A stretch of DNA of 64,000 nt from Microbacterium sp. CFH 31415 (lineage in GTDB: Bacteria > Actinomycetota > Actinomycetes > Actinomycetales > Microbacteriaceae): the NCBI RefSeq assembly GCF_022538185.1, contig NZ_JAKYXC010000010.1:1-64000 (forward strand). The letters run 5' to 3'. Under the pieces are notes generated by a model that did not search any database, was not told the DNA's origin, and saw nothing but the letters and a program-made list of their open reading frames with translations. A program made the position numbers and the translations under genes. Shown here in pieces: positions 8,301 through 16,979 of this stretch. Numbering within the stretch: the stretch's first letter is position 1; each line of letters opens with the position of its first letter.

Positions 8301-11237
8301 TCACCCTGTGCAGGACGCCGCTCCGTACTCGACGACGTACACGGACTGCTCGCGATCATCTCCATCGCCCGCCGACACGGTCACCGTGACGGACCCGGCC
8401 GGGATGTTCGCCGCACGGGTCGTGAACACCGACGAATGCGTCTTGCCCGCGACCACGGCGCCGACCTGCTTCGTACCGAAGTCCGAGCCGATCTGCGCGC
8501 TGATCTTTCGCTCGTCGCCGTTGGCGACAGAGACCGTCAGCAGGACCTTGCCGCCCACGCAGCGAGACGACACGGCGACCGAGGCCGCCACGGCGGGCAG
8601 CACCTCGAACGACGCCGTCGCCTCCGAGGCGAGCAGGATGTCGAACCCGAGGAACTCGGCCTTCACGGTCTGCGCACCCTCGGCGAGGTCCGCGGGGAGC
8701 GTCGCCGACGCCTCGCCGTCCTCGAGGTAGACCGTCTCGGACCAGTCGCCCAGGCTGAACCGCACCTGGCCGCCGGTCTCGAAGCCGTCGGCAGCCGACA
8801 CGGATGCCGTGACGACGGTGCTGTCGCCCGCGCGGACGTCGTCCGCCGAGACCTCGACCGTGGTGGCCACGTCCTCGTTCGGGATGCCGCGGATGCTGTT
8901 CCACTCGCGCAGGGTGATCGGGATCACGGTGCCGTGACGCGGACGCGGGACGCCGGCGTTGGTCATCGTGATCGTCTTCGCCTGCCACGTCTGCGCCTCG
9001 ATGTTCGCCTCGCACGCGGCCTGGTATCCCCCGCCGTTCGTGTAGCGGTCTCCCCACAGGTAGAACTGGCCGGGGCACGCGGTGTCACCGGGGTTCGCCT
9101 TGAAGATCACCGGGCCCTCGTAGCCGGCGTTCGACTGCCACGTCGTGCGACCGAGCGCCGGGGCGATGAGCTCCCACGCGTTGATGTCGCTGTCGAGGAA
9201 GTCGGTGTGCTTCTCCGAGAAGATGTCCGACCCGGCGTTGCCCGCCTCGTTCTTGGTCACGCGGTAGTACTCGTCGCCGACCTCGATCGCGGTGGTGTCG
9301 ATGCGCGACTGCGGAGCCGGGTTCTGCCACACCTTGGGCTCGGAGAACGTCTGGAAGTCGCGCGTGATGTTGTACCACATCTGCGCGTTCCCCTGACCGG
9401 TGCGGTTGATCGGGTCGTTCCACAGCGACTGCGCCCAGAACACCGCGTAGGCGCCGATCTCGTCGACCCAGAGCGACTCCGGAGCGAACGCGTTGCCGGC
9501 GTTGTCGGGCGCCACCTTGACATGACGCTGAGGCGTCCAGTTGACCAGGTCGTTCGACTCGAACACCTCGATGTACTGCGTGTCGTTGATCGCGTACCCG
9601 CCCTGGTCGTACCAGTTGAGGTCGGTGGCGATCATGTAGAACGTGTCGCCGTCGGGCGAGCGGACGATGTGCGGGTCACGCAGACCCTGATCGCCGAGCT
9701 GCGAGACGAGCGACGGCCAGCCTCCGGTCAGGCCGGTCCAGTCCAGCGCCGTGTTGCCGTTGGACGTCGCGAACATGATCTGCTCACCGTCCGCGATGCC
9801 CTCGCCCTTGAAGTAGCCGAGGAAGTACCGCTCGTTCTCCTCCTCGCGGGGCAGCGGCTTCACGACGACGTCGAAGGTCTTCTCGACCTCGGCGTCGCCC
9901 TTGGCGATGGTCGCGGTGAGCGTCACCTCGACCTCGGCGTGGCCGTACGCGGGGCGCGTGACCACACCGGTCGGCGAGACCGCGTCGGAGTCGGACTCCC
10001 ACGTGATCTCCGAGCCCCATCGTCCGGCGTCGGGCAGCGTGATGTTGCCGCGCACGTTGTCGGTCTCGTAGAGCTCGAGGTCGAGCGCGTCGCGGTCCAC
10101 CGAGTGTCCGTCATCGAACTCGGCCGGGACCGTGACCTGGATCTCGCGGACGGCGACGGACTCCGCGCCCTTGCGCAGGGTGGCCGTCAGCGTGGCGGTC
10201 GCGTCGGACTCGCCGAGCGCCGGGCGCGTGATCACACCGCGGATCGGCACCTTGCGCGCGCTGTTCACGGCGGGCGGGTTCACCACCTCGACAACGGCGG
10301 GGTCGGACGACGCCCACGTGGTCGTCGAGCCGGCGACGCTGCCGAGCTTCGGCAGCTCGAGGTCCTCGACGATGGCGCTCGTCAGTCCGAGGTCGATGGC
10401 CGCGGCATCCGCTTCCACTCCCTCGTCGTTGCCCTGCGCCGCACGCATCGCGACCTCAGACGCGCTCAGACCGCGGTCGTACACGCGGAAGTCCGCCAGC
10501 GTGCCGCGGAACGAGTAGTTGCCGGGCACCTGCGAGCGAGCGAGGAAGTTGCAGTTCGTGCCTGCGGCATTGACCGACGGCGGGGTGGTGATCGTGGCGG
10601 ACTGCGCGTGCTGCACGCCGTCCACGAACAGGGTTCCGGTCCACGAGGTGCCGTTGGCGTTCGGCGTCTGGGTGTAGGTGACGTGCTTCCACACACCCTC
10701 CGGCAGCCGTACGCGGTTCTGCTGCACGTTGACGCTGCCTGCGGCGACACGCAGGCGCTGCGTGTTCGACGAGAACAGCTGGCCCTGCTGGCCGGTCGTC
10801 GCATCGCACGACGCCTTGTTGCCGAGGCTCCAGATCTGGTGCTCGCCGACGTTGGCAGGGTCGATCCAGATGTCGTAGTCGACGGTGATCGCCTGCATGC
10901 CGGCGGTCAGGTCGTTCGGCAGCCGCACGTACGCGCCGGAGAGGGCGTCGGCGTAGTCATCGGGATTGAAGCGGATGCCGCGGCCCTCCCGCGCCGCGTT
11001 GTCGGGGTTCACCAGCGTGGCGTCGGCTGCCGCACCGGCCGTACCGGTGTTGGCGACGCGCGTGCCCGTCGTCTCGTCGAGGAGGAACTGGTGGACGAGA
11101 CCGTCTACGACATCTTCGTAGACGGGCTCCGCAGCCGCAGGTGTGGCGGCGATGACGCCGACGCACAGGGCCGCCGCAGCGGTCAGCGCGGTGACGCGAC
11201 CCCTGCGTCGTTGTCGGGTGGGGGCGGGATGGGCCAT
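8301..11237 (-). CDS. secreted LamG/Ig-like/GH43 glycosidase with C-terminal Cys module
   Basis: The 978-residue exported protein has a signal peptide ending near residue 36 (PAAA-EPV). A concanavalin-like LamG domain (about 45-265) is followed by two bacterial Ig-like repeats containing TWASSDPAVVEV and ITWESDSDAVS (about 275-480). A GH43 propeller (about 485-790) includes GLRDPHIVRSPDG. A further Ig-like domain and the same C-terminal Cys module as the 808-residue enzyme (8301-8564) complete it. GH43 with a LamG domain suggests an arabinan or galactan side-chain hydrolase, but the exact substrate is not readable. ATG at 11237 is preceded by GAAGGAG. The promoter has the shared LacI-like operator. 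Confidence 0.87.
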   Translation of the reverse strand: MAHPAPTRQRRRGRVTALTAAAALCVGVIAATPAAAEPVYEDVVDGLVHQFLLDETTGTRVANTGTAGAAADATLVNPDNAAREGRGIRFNPDDYADALSGAYVRLPNDLTAGMQAITVDYDIWIDPANVGEHQIWSLGNKASCDATTGQQGQLFSSNTQRLRVAAGSVNVQQNRVRLPEGVWKHVTYTQTPNANGTSWTGTLFVDGVQHAQSATITTPPSVNAAGTNCNFLARSQVPGNYSFRGTLADFRVYDRGLSASEVAMRAAQGNDEGVEADAAAIDLGLTSAIVEDLELPKLGSVAGSTTTWASSDPAVVEVVNPPAVNSARKVPIRGVITRPALGESDATATLTATLRKGAESVAVREIQVTVPAEFDDGHSVDRDALDLELYETDNVRGNITLPDAGRWGSEITWESDSDAVSPTGVVTRPAYGHAEVEVTLTATIAKGDAEVEKTFDVVVKPLPREEENERYFLGYFKGEGIADGEQIMFATSNGNTALDWTGLTGGWPSLVSQLGDQGLRDPHIVRSPDGDTFYMIATDLNWYDQGGYAINDTQYIEVFESNDLVNWTPQRHVKVAPDNAGNAFAPESLWVDEIGAYAVFWAQSLWNDPINRTGQGNAQMWYNITRDFQTFSEPKVWQNPAPQSRIDTTAIEVGDEYYRVTKNEAGNAGSDIFSEKHTDFLDSDINAWELIAPALGRTTWQSNAGYEGPVIFKANPGDTACPGQFYLWGDRYTNGGGYQAACEANIEAQTWQAKTITMTNAGVPRPRHGTVIPITLREWNSIRGIPNEDVATTVEVSADDVRAGDSTVVTASVSAADGFETGGQVRFSLGDWSETVYLEDGEASATLPADLAEGAQTVKAEFLGFDILLASEATASFEVLPAVAASVAVSSRCVGGKVLLTVSVANGDERKISAQIGSDFGTKQVGAVVAGKTHSSVFTTRAANIPAGSVTVTVSAGDGDDREQSVYVVEYGAASCTG

Positions 11238-11342
11238 GGAGCACTCCTTCGTGCGGTCGTCGGACGAGTGTGGTCCGCCGCGTGAGCTGGGGCTCCGACG
11301 GCGACAGACCGAGGTTTATCCATCAACCTCGGTCCTCTTCGC

Positions 11343-11371
11343 ATGTTAGCGGTCACACTGCGGATGGCCAA
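11343..11371 (-). promoter_or_regulatory. promoter of the second GH43 gene with the shared operator
   Basis: The -35 TTGGCC (11366-11371) and -10 TAACAT (11343-11348) are 17 bp apart. The operator TGTTAGCGGTCACA (11344-11357) is identical to 2822-2835. Downstream, an inverted repeat (ACCGAGGTT and AACCTCGGT around 11310-11335) could form a 5' leader hairpin. Confidence 0.7.
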
Positions 11372-11382
11372 GAGGCAATGGC

Positions 11383-11470
11383 TGACCCGGGCTGAGGTCG
11401 GCTCCGCGCTCCGCGCACGCGAGACGTCACATCCGCGCCGAGACAGCGGGGGCGAGACGCCGTCTCGGCG
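11383..11470 (+). repeat. 88-bp direct repeat, right copy
   Basis: Identical to positions 1-88. It ends inside the second arm of the first terminator hairpin of the neighbouring reductase gene. Confidence 0.9.
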
Positions 11471-11501
11471 CGGATCCGCCGTCTCGACGGCGGATCCGCG
11501 C
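11431..11501 (-). terminator. nested strong hairpins downstream of the CoA-disulfide reductase gene
   Basis: Two mutually exclusive hairpins share sequence. One pairs 11431-11444 with 11462-11475 (14 bp, core CCGCGCCGAGAC). The other pairs 11468-11483 with 11486-11501 (16 bp, containing GGATCCGCCGTC) around a 2-nt loop. They start 6 bp after the reductase stop codon and probably terminate it, and they could stall polymerases and assemblers. Confidence 0.8.
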
Positions 11502-11507
11502 CCGGTG

Positions 11508-13160
11508 TCACACTCGGACGGGGTCGGGCTTGCGAGCGGCGACGCCCGCTGCCCAGGTGCGGTAGCCGCCGTCGAGGTTGCGGACCTCACTGCCATGCTG
11601 GGAGAGGATGCGCGCGGCGGTGTGTCCGCGCTGTCCGACCTGGCAGTGCACGATGAGCGGGCCGCCGGGCAGTTCACGCAGACGTTCGCGCAGCTCGTCG
11701 ACCGAGATGCTGATCGCGCCGGGGATCGCACCGGCGGCGTGCTCCGCGGGGGTGCGGACGTCGATCAGGGTGGCGCCGCCGCGGAGCGCGTCGTCGAGCT
11801 CGTGCCATTGGATGCTCGAGGTCGTGCCTGCGCGCAGGTTGTCAGCGACGTATCCGAGCTGATTGACGGGGTCCTTCGCGGAGCCGAACTGCGGCGCGTA
11901 CGCCAGTTCCAGGCGCGCGAGCCCGGACGCCGTGATTCCGCCCGCGATCGCGACGGCGATGACGTCGATGCGCTTGTCCACGCCCTCCCCTCCGACGATC
12001 TGCGCGCCGAGGATGGCGTCGGTGACCGGCTCCACCAGCAGCTTGATCGACATCGACTCCGCGCCCGGGTAGTAGGTGGCGTGCGATGCGGGATGGGTGT
12101 GGATGACGCGGTGGGGGCGGCCGGCGGAGGCGAGCTGCCGCTCGCTCCAGCCTGTCTTCGCCGCGACCACATCGAAGATCTTCACGATCGCGGTTCCCCA
12201 TGCCGGCGTGTTCCGCTCGTCGCGGCCGACGATCACGTCGGCGACGGAGCGGCCATGCCGGTTGGCGAGGCCGGCCATCGTCACCAGGGCGGGCTCGCCC
12301 GAGATCGCGTCGATCTTCTCGATGCCGTCCCCCACGGCGTAGATGTGAGGGTCACTGGTGCGGTTTCGCCCGTCGACCGCGATCCCGCCGGTGGGCCCCA
12401 GCCGCAGACCGGCGGTGCGGGCGAGGTCGACGTTGGGGAGCACGCCGGACGCGTCGATGATGAAGCTCGGCCGCACGCCGGTCCCATCCGTGAGGAGAAC
12501 GTCGCCGCCCTCGATGCTCTCGATCGTGACGGACGTGCGCACGTCGACGCCGTGGCGGCGCAGCTCCGTTTCGATCGGGCTGGTCATCTCAGGATCGAGC
12601 GGGCTGAGGATGTGCGGGCCCCGCTGGATGAGGGTGGTGTGGATGCCGCGGCGCACGAGATTCTCGACCGCCTCCAGCCCTATGAATCCGCCGCCCACCA
12701 CGAGTGCGGACGAGTGATCGGCCGCGGTGCCGACGAGTTCGTCGATCGCGTCGACGTCTTCGACGGTGCGCAGCGTGTGGGTGGGGATGCCGGAGTCGCC
12801 GGTCGCCGCCCGTGCGGAGGCACCGACCGCCAGGATCAGCTCGTCGTAGGTCTCGACCGAGACGTCGCCGGTGCCGAGCTCGACCACGGTGATGGTCTTC
12901 CCCGCAGGGTCGACGCTGACGACCTCATGGCCGGTGCGCACATCGAGCCGGAAGCGAGCCGCCAGCGACGCCGGGGTCTGCAGGAGCAGGGAGCCGCGGT
13001 CGCGGATCACGCCGCCGACGTAGTACGGCAGACCGCAGTTCGCGTAGGAGACGTACGGTCCGCGCTCGAACACCACGATCTCCGCTGCCTCGTCCAGGCG
13101 CCGCAGCCGTGTCGCCGCAGACATTCCCCCGGCGACACCGCCGACGATGACCGTCTTCAT
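11508..13160 (-). CDS. CoA-disulfide reductase/persulfide reductase with C-terminal rhodanese domain
   Basis: This 550-residue flavoprotein should use NAD(P)H to reduce CoA disulfides or persulfides in the cytoplasm. The FAD Rossmann motif GGVAGG lies at residues 7-12, the single active-site Cys42 in SYANCGLPYY, the NAD(P)H motif VVGGGFIGLEA near 155, and a dimerisation domain follows. A rhodanese domain (about 450-545) carries Cys506 in HCQVGQRGH, matching the CoADR-RHD class used in sulfane-sulfur handling. GGAGGAG precedes ATG 13160. The upstream CsoR/CstR-like operator supports a persulfide-stress role. No csoR/cstR gene or sulfur dioxygenase is in the window. Confidence 0.9.
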   Translation of the reverse strand: MKTVIVGGVAGGMSAATRLRRLDEAAEIVVFERGPYVSYANCGLPYYVGGVIRDRGSLLLQTPASLAARFRLDVRTGHEVVSVDPAGKTITVVELGTGDVSVETYDELILAVGASARAATGDSGIPTHTLRTVEDVDAIDELVGTAADHSSALVVGGGFIGLEAVENLVRRGIHTTLIQRGPHILSPLDPEMTSPIETELRRHGVDVRTSVTIESIEGGDVLLTDGTGVRPSFIIDASGVLPNVDLARTAGLRLGPTGGIAVDGRNRTSDPHIYAVGDGIEKIDAISGEPALVTMAGLANRHGRSVADVIVGRDERNTPAWGTAIVKIFDVVAAKTGWSERQLASAGRPHRVIHTHPASHATYYPGAESMSIKLLVEPVTDAILGAQIVGGEGVDKRIDVIAVAIAGGITASGLARLELAYAPQFGSAKDPVNQLGYVADNLRAGTTSSIQWHELDDALRGGATLIDVRTPAEHAAGAIPGAISISVDELRERLRELPGGPLIVHCQVGQRGHTAARILSQHGSEVRNLDGGYRTWAAGVAARKPDPVRV

Positions 13161-13186
13161 GTGGGCTCCTCCAGAGGTGGTTCGGT

Positions 13187-13224
13187 ATACCCCTATGGGT
13201 ATCCTACTATACCCCCGGCAGTAT
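13187..13224. promoter_or_regulatory. CsoR/CstR-type operator pair upstream of the CoA-disulfide reductase gene
   Basis: ATACCCCTATGGGTAT (13187-13202) has 6-bp perfect arms, and a second related box ATACCCCCGGCAGTAT (13209-13224) follows. AT-flanked C/G tracts of this kind are bound by CsoR-family repressors, including the persulfide sensor CstR. The site lies 27 bp before the reductase start. Confidence 0.6.
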
Positions 13225-13392
13225 CAGCATTCTCGTCGCCGCGGCTTGGTGGTTCGGCTTCGACCTTCTCCTCCAGGTGGTGAGCGGCGTGCGCTCTTCA
13301 TCTGTCGAGCAAGGTATGAATCGATGTGGTGACTCGGCATCACCACATCTGGTGATCTTCGGTGCGGAAGACCGGGTCTGCCCGCCCCGGCT

Positions 13393-13848
13393 TCACTCCG
13401 CGGGGAAGGCGAGGGTGCGCAGCAGCCGCATGAGGGTCTCGCGGTCGTCGGGGGCGAGCTCCGCGTGCACGCGCTCTTCGGCGGAGCGCGCGGCCTCGCG
13501 CGCACGCGAGGCGAGGTCGCGACCGGCGTGCGTGGCCACCACGACGTTCGCACGCCGGTCGGCCGGGTCCGGCTTCCGCTCCACCAGACCGCGCGACTGC
13601 AGCTCGTCGACGAGCGTCACGACCTGACTCGGATCGAGCCGGAGGAACTCGGCGAGCTCGCGCTGCGACGGGCGGGCATCGCCCGCCGCCAGGACGAGCA
13701 CGGAGTATGAGCGCGCTCTCAGCCCGTGAGCGGCGAGCGCACCGTTGCCCTCGGTGAGGGAGATCGCGTTCGCCCTTGCCAGGAGGAAGCTGAGATCGTC
13801 TGTCAGCGTGGACGACCTCAGACCCACGGCATCGACGGACTTCGGCAT
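13393..13848 (-). CDS. MarR-family transcriptional regulator
   Basis: The 151-residue winged-helix repressor contains the recognition region RPSQRELAEFLRLDPSQVVTLVDEL and the wing RKPDPADRRANVVVATHAGR. It is divergently transcribed from the SDR-amidohydrolase-acyl-CoA dehydrogenase-MaoC-ligase operon, with a MarR-like palindrome between them. This mirrors the MarR-type CouR that controls p-hydroxycinnamate catabolism in Rhodococcus and responds to the CoA thioester. The analogy is inference. Confidence 0.88.
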   Translation of the reverse strand: MPKSVDAVGLRSSTLTDDLSFLLARANAISLTEGNGALAAHGLRARSYSVLVLAAGDARPSQRELAEFLRLDPSQVVTLVDELQSRGLVERKPDPADRRANVVVATHAGRDLASRAREAARSAEERVHAELAPDDRETLMRLLRTLAFPAE

Positions 13849-13887
13849 GACGTCGATGCTAGCGGAGGTGATGGAGAAACAGAATGA

Positions 13888-13900
13888 TTGACTTTTTCAA
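13888..13900. promoter_or_regulatory. MarR-type operator candidate
   Basis: TTGACTTTTTCAA is an inverted TTGA-N5-TCAA in the 93-bp gap between the divergent MarR and SDR genes. TTGA half-sites are common in MarR-family operators. TTGACT may also act as the -35 of the rightward promoter. Confidence 0.5.
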
Positions 13901-13941
13901 CAGTCCGCACTTCAATGGAGTCCGACACGAAGGAGTCACCA

Positions 13942-14859
13942 ATGTCGCTGCAAGGCAAAGTCGCCATCGTCACCGGCTCGGGTCGCGGCCTCGGTCTGGC
14001 CTACGCCCATGAGCTCGCCCGACAGGGCGCAGCGGTCGTCGTCAACGACGTCGACGAGGCGACAGCAGCCGAAGCGGTCGCCTCGATCGAGGCTGCGGGC
14101 GGTCGTGCGGTCGCCGTCGCGGCCCCGGTCGGCTCCACTGAGACCGCGAAGCGACTCGTGCAGGCAGCGGTCGACACGTTCGGACGGCTCGACATCCTCG
14201 TCACCAACGCGGGAGTGCTTCGCGACACGGTGCTGTGGAAGATGAGCGACGACGACTTCGACACCGTCATCAATGTGCACCTGCGCGGCACGTTCACGTG
14301 CGTGCGCGAGGCGGCCACCTGGATGCGCGAGAACGAGGTCGCCGGCCGCATCATCTGCATCGGTTCCCCCACCGGTCAGCGTGGGAACTTCGGCCAGACC
14401 AACTACGCCGCCGCGAAGGCAGGCATCGTCGGCATGGTGCGCACCTGGGCGCTCGAGCTCAAGAGGGCCGGCATCACCGCCAATGCCGTCATCCCGGTCG
14501 CCGCCACCGCGATGACCGCGACGGTCCCGTACTTCGCCGCCGCCGTCGAGGCCGAAGCGGCCGGCGAGCCGATGCCGGCGTTCTTCCGCCACGACCTCGG
14601 CTTCGGCACGTCGGACGATGTCGCCGGGCTCATCGCCTACCTGGCATCGGATGCTGCGGCCGGCGTCACCGGTCAGGCCATCGGCATCGGCGGCGACCGC
14701 CTGCAGCTGTGGTCCCACCCCGAGCCTGTCGCCACCGCCTACCATGACGGCGGCTGGTCGTACGACGACCTCGTCCCCGGGTTCGCCGCCGCAGCAGGTG
14801 ACCTGCAGAGCGTCGGTGAGAAGTTCCCGCCGCTTCCCGAAGAGCTCCAGCGGCCATGA
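13942..14859 (+). CDS. short-chain dehydrogenase/reductase (probable 3-hydroxyacyl-CoA dehydrogenase)
   Basis: The 305-residue Rossmann enzyme has TGSGRGLG at 11-18, NAG at 89-91 and the catalytic set Ser142, Tyr155 and Lys159. It is longer at the C-terminus than a minimal SDR and resembles the hydroxyacyl-CoA dehydrogenase domain of multifunctional beta-oxidation enzymes. ATG 13942 has AAGGAG upstream. As the first gene of an operon with a dehydrogenase, hydratase and CoA ligase, it should oxidise the beta-hydroxy group of an aryl-hydroxypropanoyl-CoA. Its stop overlaps the next start (ATGA). Confidence 0.82.
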   Translation: MSLQGKVAIVTGSGRGLGLAYAHELARQGAAVVVNDVDEATAAEAVASIEAAGGRAVAVAAPVGSTETAKRLVQAAVDTFGRLDILVTNAGVLRDTVLWKMSDDDFDTVINVHLRGTFTCVREAATWMRENEVAGRIICIGSPTGQRGNFGQTNYAAAKAGIVGMVRTWALELKRAGITANAVIPVAATAMTATVPYFAAAVEAEAAGEPMPAFFRHDLGFGTSDDVAGLIAYLASDAAAGVTGQAIGIGGDRLQLWSHPEPVATAYHDGGWSYDDLVPGFAAAAGDLQSVGEKFPPLPEELQRP

Positions 14860-15746
14860 CGCGCTACGAGCCGCGGATCGACCTCGACGCGATCACCGCG
14901 ATCGACGTGCACGTGCACATCGAGGTCGACGACCACGGCCACGCCTCGCTTCCCCCCGACATCGCCGAGGCCGCGTCGGCGTACTTCCGCGCCGACGGGC
15001 CCCGCCCTGACCTCGAGTCGATCGCGGACTACTATCGCGAGCGCAAGATGGCCGCGGTCGTGTTCACGGTCGACGCGCAGACCCAGCTCGGCCACCCCGC
15101 GCTATCGAGCGCCGAAATCGCCGAGGGCGCGGCGCGGAACAGCGACGTGCTGATCCCCTTCGGCTCGGTCGACCCGCGCGCGGGCGCCGAGGCGGTCGAC
15201 CGCGCACAGCGCCTGATCGATGAGAACGGCGTGCGGGGATTCAAGTTCCATCCGACGGTGCAGGGTTTCGACCCGTCCGACGAGGCGTACCTTCCGCTGT
15301 ACGAGGTACTCGAAGAAGCCGGTGTGGTCGCCCTGTTCCACACCGGCCAGACCGGCATCGGCGCGGGCATGCGCGGAGGGCGGGGCTTCCTCCTCGGAAT
15401 GTCGAACCCCATGCTGCTCGATCCCGTCGCCGCTCGGTTCCCCGACCTGCAGATCATCATGGCGCATCCGTCCGTCCCCTGGCAGGACGAAGCCCTCGCC
15501 GTCGCGACGCACAAGCACAACACGTGGATCGACCTGTCGGGATGGAGCCCGAAGTACTTCCCCGAGTCGCTTGTGCGCGCCGCGAACTCGTACCTCAAGA
15601 ATCGCGTCCTGTTCGGGTCGGACTTCCCGCTCCTCACCCCGGATCGGTGGATGAAGGATGCCGACTCCACGGGGTCGTTCAAGCCCGAGGTCATGCCCGG
15701 CATCCTGAAGCACAACGCGGCTCGGCTGCTCGGACTCGGCGGCTGA
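14856..15746 (+). CDS. amidohydrolase-2 family metal-dependent hydrolase (CouO-like candidate)
   Basis: This 296-residue TIM-barrel protein has the N-terminal DVHVH metal motif (His19, His21). Later motifs are FKFHPTVQGF, LFHTGQTG, MAHPSVPW and FGSDFPLL, which supply the remaining metal and catalytic residues. Relatives include aromatic decarboxylases (LigW, gamma-resorcylate decarboxylase, ACMSD) and the amidohydrolase-like protein of the Rhodococcus cou pathway, thought to cleave the beta-keto aryl-CoA. The position between an SDR and an acyl-CoA dehydrogenase favours the latter role: hydrolytic release of acetyl-CoA and an aromatic acid. A decarboxylase is the alternative. Confidence 0.78.
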   Translation: MTRYEPRIDLDAITAIDVHVHIEVDDHGHASLPPDIAEAASAYFRADGPRPDLESIADYYRERKMAAVVFTVDAQTQLGHPALSSAEIAEGAARNSDVLIPFGSVDPRAGAEAVDRAQRLIDENGVRGFKFHPTVQGFDPSDEAYLPLYEVLEEAGVVALFHTGQTGIGAGMRGGRGFLLGMSNPMLLDPVAARFPDLQIIMAHPSVPWQDEALAVATHKHNTWIDLSGWSPKYFPESLVRAANSYLKNRVLFGSDFPLLTPDRWMKDADSTGSFKPEVMPGILKHNAARLLGLGG

Positions 15747-15747
15747 C

Positions 15748-16938
15748 GTGCCTGCGCTCGAAGCGGAGGCCACGTTCGGGTTCGACCCGTACGCGGTCGC
15801 GGCCGAGCACCTGAGCCCCGCCGCGCAGTCGGCGCTCGGGCGGCTTCAGGACACGCTGGGCCGCAGCATCCGCCCCCTTCTCGCCGATGCCTGGGAGACG
15901 GCGACAATGCCCGGCGCGGTGCTGGACGCGCTGATCCCCCTCGATCTGATGGAGCCGCGCGGAGTGGATGCCTCGGAGGCGGCGTCGAGCATGTTCTCGG
16001 GCTTTCGCAACTACGTGCTGGCGCGCACCGACGTCTCGGTCGCCACGCTCTACAACGCGCAGTCAGGGCTCTTCCGCACCGCCGTCCGCCTGGGCGGGTC
16101 ACCGGAGCAGGCCGCCCGGCTCGACCCGCTCGTGCGCACGTTCGAGCTGCGGGGCGTCTTCGCCCTCACCGAGCCGGAGCACGGCTCGGACATCGCCGGA
16201 GGGCTCGCCACCACCGCCCGCCGGGACGGCGACGAGTGGGTGCTCGACGGACGGAAGAAGTGGATCGGCGGCGCGGCCGGGTCGGACGTCCTCGTCGTCT
16301 TCGCCCGCGACGTCGACGAGGGGGCGGTCAAGGCCTTCCTCGTTCCGACCCGATCGACCGGGGTGCGCCTGCAGCCGATCGACGGCAAGATCGCGCTGCG
16401 CCCCATGCAGAACGCCCTCATCACCCTCGACAACGTGCGGGTGGGCGAGGAGTCGAGGCTGCAGAACGTCGATGGATGGCATGACGTGTCGCGGATCCTC
16501 GGCGCGATGCGCGCGGACGTCGCGTGGATCGCCGCCGGACTTCAGTCCGGCGCGCTCGACGCGGCCGTGCGCTACGTCCGCGAGCGGCGCCAGTTCGACC
16601 GCCCGCTCGGCGGTTTCCAGCTCGTCCAGGAGAAGCTCGCCCGCATGCTCGGCAACACCGTCGCGTCACTGTCGATGGTCGCCGCGCTTTCGAGCGCCCA
16701 GGACCGGGGCGTGTTCGCCCACGTCAACTCGGCACTCGCGAAGCTGCAGACCGCGCGCCTGGCGCGGGAGACCGTCGCCCTCGCCCGAGAAGTGGCCGGC
16801 GGCAACGGGATTCTCCTCGAGCACGACGTCGCCCGGTTCTTCGCCGATGCCGAAGCCGTGTACTCGTACGAGGGCACCCACGAGATCAATGCCCTGATCG
16901 TGGGCCGCGCCCTGACGGGCACGGCGGCGTTCACTTGA
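15748..16938 (+). CDS. acyl-CoA dehydrogenase (glutaryl-CoA dehydrogenase-like clade)
   Basis: The 396-residue FAD enzyme would introduce an alpha,beta double bond into an acyl-CoA. The probable catalytic base is Glu375 in YSYEGTHEINALIVGRALTG, a segment close to that of glutaryl-CoA dehydrogenases. FALTEPEHGSD and KKWIGGAAGSD are standard FAD/substrate motifs. The start is GTG 15748, one base after the preceding TGA. In the operon it could oxidise saturated arylpropanoyl-CoA such as dihydroferuloyl-CoA, which would broaden the pathway beyond cinnamates. The acyl substrate is inference. Confidence 0.86.
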   Translation: MPALEAEATFGFDPYAVAAEHLSPAAQSALGRLQDTLGRSIRPLLADAWETATMPGAVLDALIPLDLMEPRGVDASEAASSMFSGFRNYVLARTDVSVATLYNAQSGLFRTAVRLGGSPEQAARLDPLVRTFELRGVFALTEPEHGSDIAGGLATTARRDGDEWVLDGRKKWIGGAAGSDVLVVFARDVDEGAVKAFLVPTRSTGVRLQPIDGKIALRPMQNALITLDNVRVGEESRLQNVDGWHDVSRILGAMRADVAWIAAGLQSGALDAAVRYVRERRQFDRPLGGFQLVQEKLARMLGNTVASLSMVAALSSAQDRGVFAHVNSALAKLQTARLARETVALAREVAGGNGILLEHDVARFFADAEAVYSYEGTHEINALIVGRALTGTAAFT

Positions 16939-16979
16939 CCCCTGCACCACAGCCTGACACGGCACCAGAAGGAGAAACC

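Noticed and set aside
7893..11285. 1130-residue plus-strand open frame opposite the second GH43 gene
   Set aside because: Arg/Ala/Val-rich shadow of a high-GC gene; the minus strand has signal peptide, domains, ribosome binding site and promoter.
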